From the NCBI RefSeq assembly GCF_001544295.1, contig NZ_BCQF01000023.1, positions 1-42,068 on the forward strand: DNA of 42,068 bases, given 5' to 3'. The stretch comes from Enterococcus pseudoavium NBRC 100491 (GTDB lineage: Bacteria; Bacillota; Bacilli; Lactobacillales; Enterococcaceae). The notes under the pieces are model-generated. The model was given only the letters and a program-made list of their open reading frames with translations, did no database searches and was not told the origin of the DNA. A program made the translations under genes and the position numbers. Below are positions 41,855-42,068 of this stretch, one piece after another. Position 1 is the first letter of the stretch, and every line of letters starts with the position of its first letter.

Positions 41855-42068
41855 CTACTCCTCAAACCGTTTTTTCATCTCATATATTCGTTTTTGTTGC
41901 TCCTCTATTGTCCATCCATCAAAGGTTAATTCCCAGATTACATCCCCTATGAGAGCTGCATTTTCTTGATATCCTTCGACAGGGTAATTCAATAGTTCAA
42001 TGAGTGGAATAAAATCTATAGCATACATATCATCATTTTCATCTTTGAGAGAAACATGCCAATAAACG
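41855..42068 (-). CDS. C-terminal part of an unrecognised protein
   Basis: An open frame entering from the right edge and ending at TAG 41855-41857, 71 residues visible: YWHVSLKDENDDMYAIDFIP, IWELTFDGWTIEEQQKRIYE, ending KKRFEE. Acidic and soluble. I recall similar small Enterococcus proteins of unknown function but cannot name a family. Confidence 0.5.
   Translation of the reverse strand, partial: VYWHVSLKDENDDMYAIDFIPLIELLNYPVEGYQENAALIGDVIWELTFDGWTIEEQQKRIYEMKKRFEE

Overview
The window looks like an Enterococcus-type chromosome (low-GC Firmicute; rpmE2-rho-murA2-fba-pyrG neighbourhood, T-box-controlled metY) in which a Tn916-family integrative and conjugative element (ICE) of about 32 kb sits at the 3' end of rpmE2, the type B ribosomal protein L31 gene. 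The ICE runs from the att copy at 1385-1417 to the att copy inside the last codons of rpmE2 at 33358-33390. Its gene order matches Tn916 orf23 to orf13, then a tetracycline resistance gene, orf6, orf9, orf7, orf8, xis and int. The resistance gene reads as tet(S), not tet(M). From memory, a tet(S) Tn916-like element with a restriction-modification system was described as Tn6000 in Enterococcus casseliflavus, and this may be that element or a close relative; that link is recalled, not computed.

Layout. 1-849: 5' part of an AbiK-like abortive-infection reverse transcriptase (minus strand), outside the ICE. 1101-1417: two further rpmE2-tail att copies, each preceded by the tail of a decayed integrase gene, which indicates repeated insertion of related elements at one site. 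1813-6061: a cargo island with an HTH-fused cytosine methyltransferase, a convergent EcoO109I/PmeII-like restriction enzyme and a DUF4209/HEPN-like protein. 6152-7860: orphan phage-type methyltransferase with a candidate overlapping gene, a frameshifted small gene and a short ArdA-like gene. 8008-10764: DUF961 pair, FtsK-like coupling ATPase and small genes. 10952-11055: oriT. 11282-12466: an IS110-family insertion separating oriT from the relaxase. 12783-14725: relaxase, a small membrane protein and ArdA. 14806-18829: a Hachiman-like hamA-hamB pair inserted between ardA and orf17. 18843-25878: conjugation machinery (TcpE-like, VirB4-like ATPase, VirB6-like channel, cell-wall hydrolase, VirB8-like protein). 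26417-28902: tet(S) with attenuator leader, and orf6. 29417-33341: regulation and recombination (orf9, orf7, orf8, a structured intergenic region, a small HTH gene, xis-like gene, integrase).

From 33358 the sequence is core chromosome: rpmE2, rho, murA2, fba and pyrG on the minus strand, a YueI-like gene, then metY on the plus strand, a C-terminal enolase fragment and a partial unknown gene.

How it works together: the integrase recombines the circular element with the last codons of rpmE2, and the att core restores those codons so L31 stays intact. The relaxase nicks oriT and the FtsK-like ATPase feeds DNA to the orf13-orf17 channel. ArdA and the orphan methyltransferase would protect incoming DNA from host restriction. 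The restriction-modification island, the HEPN-like protein and the Hachiman-like pair would give the host phage defence. I see no wholly new system with confidence. The least explained parts are the overlapping reading frame in the second methyltransferase, the structured region between orf8 and xis, the palindromes that overlap defence-gene promoters, and the 17-bp repeat shared by both ICE ends and the int coding sequence.
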